Source: Oceanobacillus chungangensis (lineage in GTDB: Bacteria > Bacillota > Bacilli > Bacillales > Amphibacillaceae). From it: 64,000 nt of DNA. This document shows, piece after piece, positions 60,604 to 64,000 of this stretch. The notes beneath the pieces are model-generated. The model ran no database searches. It was not told the DNA's origin and was given only the letters and a program-made list of their open reading frames with translations. The stretch spans positions 146,581 through 210,580 of the forward strand of contig NZ_PIOD01000016.1 in NCBI RefSeq assembly GCF_003369565.1. Direction: 5' to 3'. Position 1 is the stretch's first letter. Each line of letters starts with the position of its first letter. Made by a program: the position numbers and the translations under genes.

Positions 60604-60632
60604 CAGGTTATTAACAGATTGTTGATAACCTG
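60604..60632. repeat. Hairpin CAGGTTATTAACA with TGTTGATAACCTG
   Basis: 13-bp stem with one T-G pair and a 3-base loop in a 550-bp gene-free gap (60220-60769). The right arm contains TGTTGATAA, a DnaA-box-like sequence. The rest of the gap is AT-rich with no gene seen. Confidence 0.6.
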
Positions 60633-60720
60633 CAATTTTATTGGAAAACTAGTGTTTAGCCACCTCCTAGTGACAGACTCTTCTGAAATTATGTTAATGA
60701 CGTTCTTATTTTTTCCTTTT

Positions 60721-60757
60721 AAAAAAAGAGACTCCTAGTCAATAAACTAGGAAATCT
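60721..60757 (-). terminator. Terminator after the ABC exporter gene
   Basis: TCCTAGT/ACTAGGA stem extended imperfectly, loop 6, followed on the minus strand by seven T residues. Confidence 0.8.
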
Positions 60758-60769
60758 CCTTAAGTTTGT

Positions 60770-62485
60770 TTAATTCATTTGCACATTATGCAAATGAGCG
60801 AATATCCCATTATACTTTAACAGCTCTTCATGACTGCCTTCTTCTTCAATTCCATTCTTTGTGACAACCATAATTCGATCTGCATTTTTAATTGTTGCGA
60901 GTCGATGGGCAATCACAAGAGTTGTCCGATCCTTCGCAAGCTCATTCAATGCCTTTTGAATAATCATTTCTGTCTCAGTATCGAGTGCAGATGTTGCTTC
61001 GTCCAAGATTAAAATTGGTGGATTTTTTAAGAACATCCGCGCAATCGCAATCCGCTGCTTCTGTCCACCAGATAACTTAAGCCCACGTTCTCCGACTTGG
61101 GTTTCATATCCATCTGGCAATTCGCGAATAAATTCCTCCATATGGGCGCGACGCGCTGCGAGTTCGATTTCTTCATTCGTCGCATCAAGTTTCCCATACG
61201 CAATATTCTCACGAAGTGTTCCTGTAAATAAGAAGACATCCTGTTGAACGACACCGATTTGCCTTCGAAGTGATTGCTTCGTCATGTCGCGGATATCCAT
61301 CCCATCAATCGTAATGCTCCCTGAATTAACATCATAGAAACGAGGGATTAACGAAGATATTGTAGTTTTACCAGCACCTGATGGGCCAACGAAAGCAATC
61401 GTTTCGCCTGCACGAATGTCGAAGCTTAATCCATTTAATACTGGGACATGTTCCTCCTCGTAACCAAAGGTAACATTATGGAAGGAAATGTCTCCTCTTA
61501 AATTGCTTACTTGAACAGCATTTTCTCGATCCTTTACATCTGGTTCGACATCTAGCAGCTCGGTAAATCGCTTGAAACCTGCCATTCCCTTTGGATACAT
61601 TTCCAGTAATGCTGTAATTTTATTGATTGGATTGAACAATACATTCACAAACAAGATAAAACTAACAAGCTCGCCGTACGACATCTTCCCTTGGAATGTT
61701 AGCCATGCACCCGTAACAAGGACAAGTAAAGTAATTAAACGCATAAGCAAATATATATTGGAATGAACAATAGCCATGACTCGATATGCTCCGACTTTGG
61801 CCTCTTTGAAGCTAGTGTTATTCTTAGAAAAATTGTCCATTTCAAATGCTTCATTCGTAAAGGATTGCACGACACGCACGCCAGATACCGCATCTTCAAC
61901 ATGGGCATTTACACCGGCAATATCCTCATACATTCTCTTCCATGATTTATTCATCCTAACATTACCAAAGGAAATAAGGAAAATCAGGATTGGTATGGCG
62001 ATTAAAATAATCAAAGCAAGCTGAGGATTAATCGTAAACATGATGAAAAATGCACCAATAAAGGTCATGATTGAAATAAAGAAATCCTCTGGGCCATGAT
62101 GTGCCAGCTCACCAAGATCAAATAAATCATTCGTAATCCGACTCATGATATGTCCTGTCTTCACGTTATCGAAAAAGCGAAATGATTGCTTTTGTACATG
62201 ATTAAATAACTCTTGGCGCATATCTGTTTCAATGTTTACCCCTAGCTTATGCCCGATATATGTAACGACATACTGCAAATAAGTACTCAATATATAAACG
62301 AATAATAGCAATACCGCAACCGTTACAATGATATTCCAATCTCCGCCAGGCAATAATTTATCAATAAACCATTGAACGGCAACCGGAAACGCAAGTTCAA
62401 GCAAGGCAACAAATAGTGCTGCAGTAAAATCCACTATAAATAATCGCCGATGTGGCTTGTAGTAAGAGAAAAAACGACGTATCAC
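60770..62485 (-). CDS. ABC exporter half-transporter (permease-ATPase fusion)
   Basis: 571 residues starting with GTG 62485 (AAGGAAGTG upstream). Residues ~1-310 are a six-segment exporter membrane domain with SFRFFDNVKTGHIMSRITND, the type IV exporter elbow. The ATPase domain has Walker A GPSGAGKTT, Q-loop VVQQDVFLF, signature LSGGQKQR, Walker B ILILDEATSALD and the IAHRL switch. This is the multidrug/lipid exporter group (YknU/YfiB/MsbA-like) working as a dimer. Substrate unknown. Single gene. Confidence 0.94.
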   Translation of the reverse strand: MIRRFFSYYKPHRRLFIVDFTAALFVALLELAFPVAVQWFIDKLLPGGDWNIIVTVAVLLLFVYILSTYLQYVVTYIGHKLGVNIETDMRQELFNHVQKQSFRFFDNVKTGHIMSRITNDLFDLGELAHHGPEDFFISIMTFIGAFFIMFTINPQLALIILIAIPILIFLISFGNVRMNKSWKRMYEDIAGVNAHVEDAVSGVRVVQSFTNEAFEMDNFSKNNTSFKEAKVGAYRVMAIVHSNIYLLMRLITLLVLVTGAWLTFQGKMSYGELVSFILFVNVLFNPINKITALLEMYPKGMAGFKRFTELLDVEPDVKDRENAVQVSNLRGDISFHNVTFGYEEEHVPVLNGLSFDIRAGETIAFVGPSGAGKTTISSLIPRFYDVNSGSITIDGMDIRDMTKQSLRRQIGVVQQDVFLFTGTLRENIAYGKLDATNEEIELAARRAHMEEFIRELPDGYETQVGERGLKLSGGQKQRIAIARMFLKNPPILILDEATSALDTETEMIIQKALNELAKDRTTLVIAHRLATIKNADRIMVVTKNGIEEEGSHEELLKYNGIFAHLHNVQMN

Positions 62486-62618
62486 ATATTCACTTCCTTT
62501 TTCTAATTTGGTACATAAATTATAAGGTTTATCCCTATGTTTAGCAATAATTGGGTATCTGTCATTAGTGGGTAACTAATTCATAATGCCTAGAAATTAA
62601 CAACATTATTAAAGAAAC

Positions 62619-62780
62619 TGTTGATAAGTCGTGGATAACGGTTAAAATACTCTGAATAACCGTAGTTATCCACATTTTTATCAACATATGCACAATTCAA
62701 TGTCGCTATATTGTTGGCGAACACCTTTTCCCTACTATATATTGAAAATATCTACAGATTTATTAACAGCATGTGTATAA
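62619..62780. promoter_or_regulatory. Cluster of five DnaA-box-like sites
   Basis: TGTTGATAA (62619-62627), CGTGGATAA (62630-62638), a perfect TTATCCACA (62666-62674), TTATCAACA (62678-62686) and TGTGTATAA (62772-62780, TTATACACA on the other strand). Two match the TTATNCACA consensus fully; three have one mismatch. GTGGATAAC-GGTTA and TAACCG-GTTATCCAC also form a hairpin (62631-62673). It lies upstream of the ABC exporter gene. Confidence 0.65.
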
Positions 62781-62856
62781 CCCCTGTTACTAAACAAACT
62801 TTGCTCGTTATCTGTGCTTTCAACTCGATTGCTTTATTATTTATTAAACTGTGAAT

Positions 62857-63226
62857 TAGGCGCAAGTTGATTTCCGCGGTCAACGCGGTCTGCTCCTTCT
62901 ACAGAAAGCCGCTTCCTATGAGTCTACAGCCGTTCCTGTTCCTTAGGACAAGGAAAGCTTCGACAGCGTTACTTCGCACGATGAAAATCGTTTTTATTTT
63001 CGACGAGTCTCCTGCCGCTACAGTAAACCGCCATGAAAGAGTGATACTACTCTATCCACTTAATGAAGAGGTAAGAAAAGATAAGAGCAATGAACGCACA
63101 ATCCCAGCGGAGGAAATACACGGAGATTCCTGCGGGAGGAAAGGCCTCGGTGAGACTCCGAAGTGCGATAGCACAAGGAGGCTCACCAGCCGCCCGCGGA
63201 AAGCGTAGTGTATTTCCGGAGCGATT
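62857..63226. repeat. Long GC-rich dispersed repeat of Bacillaceae type
   Basis: About 370 bases without a gene, richer in GC than the flanks. The right half contains GGAAATACAC (63112-63121) and GTGTATTTCC (63208-63217), plus GGTGAGACTCC and GGAGGCTCACC, which form one large imperfect hairpin; GCCGCCCGCGGAAAGCG lies between the outer arms. The left half (TGATTTCCGCGGTCAACGCG, CTTCTACAGAAAGCCGCTTCC) looks like a related element in another orientation. I recognise this family from many Bacillus-type genomes, from memory. Confidence 0.72.
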
Positions 63227-63299
63227 GGTCCGAGGACTATTATATATCCTAAGATAGTTCACAGTTTTCAATTCCTAACTATAATCCATTGCACCAAAA

Positions 63300-63332
63300 A
63301 ACAGGAGGCTTTTCAAGGTAGCCTCCTGTTTC
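63300..63332 (-). terminator. Terminator after the HtrA-type protease gene
   Basis: AACAGGAGGCT/AGCCTCCTGTT, loop 9, followed on the minus strand by TTTTTTGG. Confidence 0.88.
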
Positions 63333-63339
63333 TTATTTA

Positions 63340-64000
63340 TTACTGTGATCCTAACTGTAAGGTTGTTTCAATTCGTTCTCCATTGCGGTAATAAACTACA
63401 CTTACATTTTCGCCTATTTCCTTATCCTGGTATAGCACTTTTCGTAAATTAATCATGTCCTTAACAGGGTTACCATCGAGCTCTGTAATGACATCAAGCC
63501 GTTGTAATCCTGCCTTATCCGCTGGTGATAATGGATCAACACTCCATACATAGACCCCGCCATCAACATCAGAAGGGAGATTTAATGTACTTCTCCATTC
63601 AGCTTGTGGTACTTCGTCAAGTGAATAGATTTCAACGCCGATATATGGACGGATTACTTCTCCTGTCGCCTCTAACTCCTCTATAATCGGCAACGCACTA
63701 TCAATTGGGATAGAGAAGCCAATCCCTTCTACTGCCTCTTGCGTAATTTTCATAGAATTAATTCCTATTAATTGACCATAAATATTAATCAATGCCCCAC
63801 CACTATTGCCTGGATTAATCGCAGCATCCGTCTGGATTACTTCTGCTTGCCAATCAGCACGGCCATCTAAATTAAAATCCTGTGGTACCGTTCGCTCTGT
63901 TCCACTTACGACACCTTGCGTGACTGAGCCTGAGAATGCGAGTCCCAGTGGATTTCCAATTGCAATGACAGGTTCACCAACCTTGACATCGGCACTTGAA
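63340..64000 (-). CDS. HtrA/DegP-type serine protease (N-terminus beyond window)
   Basis: The frame is open from the window edge to a stop at 63340, giving the last ~219 residues. VIAIGNPLGLAFSGSVTQGV and IQTDAAINPGNSGGALIN carry the trypsin-like core with the catalytic serine in GNSGG. A PDZ domain follows (YIGVEIYSLDEVPQAEWR, DGGVYVWSVDPLSPADKAGL, ITELDGNPVKDMINLRKVLY). The catalytic His and Asp and the membrane anchor lie outside. Such proteases handle misfolded secreted proteins; in B. subtilis the htrC (yycK) gene ends the walRK operon and lies next to rlmH, a likely but unproven equivalence here. Confidence 0.93.
   Translation of the reverse strand, partial: SSADVKVGEPVIAIGNPLGLAFSGSVTQGVVSGTERTVPQDFNLDGRADWQAEVIQTDAAINPGNSGGALINIYGQLIGINSMKITQEAVEGIGFSIPIDSALPIIEELEATGEVIRPYIGVEIYSLDEVPQAEWRSTLNLPSDVDGGVYVWSVDPLSPADKAGLQRLDVITELDGNPVKDMINLRKVLYQDKEIGENVSVVYYRNGERIETTLQLGSQ

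Noticed and set aside
62867-63271. Open frames inside the GC-rich repeat
   Set aside because: They follow the repeat structure, appear on both strands and have no ribosome sites.

Overview
The window looks like chromosomal DNA from a low-GC, spore-forming member of the Bacillaceae, most like the moderately halophilic Oceanobacillus/Virgibacillus group. This rests on AT-rich DNA with strong AGGAGG ribosome sites and frequent GTG/TTG starts, a Spo0E-type sporulation phosphatase, an RsbR-like stressosome protein, a PyrR-type attenuator, rlmH, an HtrA-type protease and Bacillaceae-type dispersed repeats. The genus is an inference. No rRNA, tRNA, CRISPR array or intact mobile element was seen.

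Layout. 1-8 kb: 3'-truncated helicase with a PLD domain, Nudix hydrolase behind an operator-covered promoter, drug exporter, PhoX-like phosphatase, a weak IS3-type remnant, histidine phosphatase and a large helical-repeat protein. 8-12 kb: a maltose/oligosaccharide block (GH13 glucosidase and SLC45-like permease) whose LacI-type repressor survives only as a frameshifted stub, while two LacI-type operators remain. 12-16 kb: gamma-glutamyltransferase and a chemoreceptor. 16-19 kb: WYL regulator and GyrI-like effector-binding protein, divergent, with two 154-bp structured repeats in the leader between them; then a flavin reductase. 19-25 kb: flavoprotein remnant, M20 deacylase, MerR/B12-domain regulator divergent from a two-gene ABC transporter, soluble PAS chemoreceptor. 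25-30 kb: small proteins, a Staygreen-family protein, nucleoside transporter, metallo-hydrolase. 30.6-35 kb: two secreted carbohydrate-active proteins of clearly higher GC (beta-helix lipoprotein and GH3 glycosidase), probably horizontally acquired. 35-46 kb: ThDP enzyme, acyl-CoA ligase, secreted NHL-repeat protein with a structured leader, TetR regulators, a second M20 deacylase, an SDR-TetR operon and rlmH. 46-64 kb: Spo0E phosphatase, transporters, cupin, TraB-family protein, PBP4, pyrP, RsbR paralogue, N-acetyltransferases (one broken), Nudix, phosphatases, ABC exporter, a DnaA-box cluster, a long dispersed repeat, and the C-terminal two thirds of an HtrA protease.

Working together. Most genes are single-gene units ended by clear terminators. 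The likely co-transcribed sets are the ABC permease-ATPase pair, SDR-TetR, and the Nudix-acetyltransferase pair. In B. subtilis rlmH and htrC are close neighbours; here about 17 kb separates them. The four broken or vestigial genes, the dispersed repeats and the GC-shifted pair point to an actively remodelled accessory neighbourhood. The most interesting candidates for new biology are the tandem structured leader at 17.5-17.9 kb, the leader of the NHL-repeat gene at 40.9-41.1 kb, and the Staygreen homologue.
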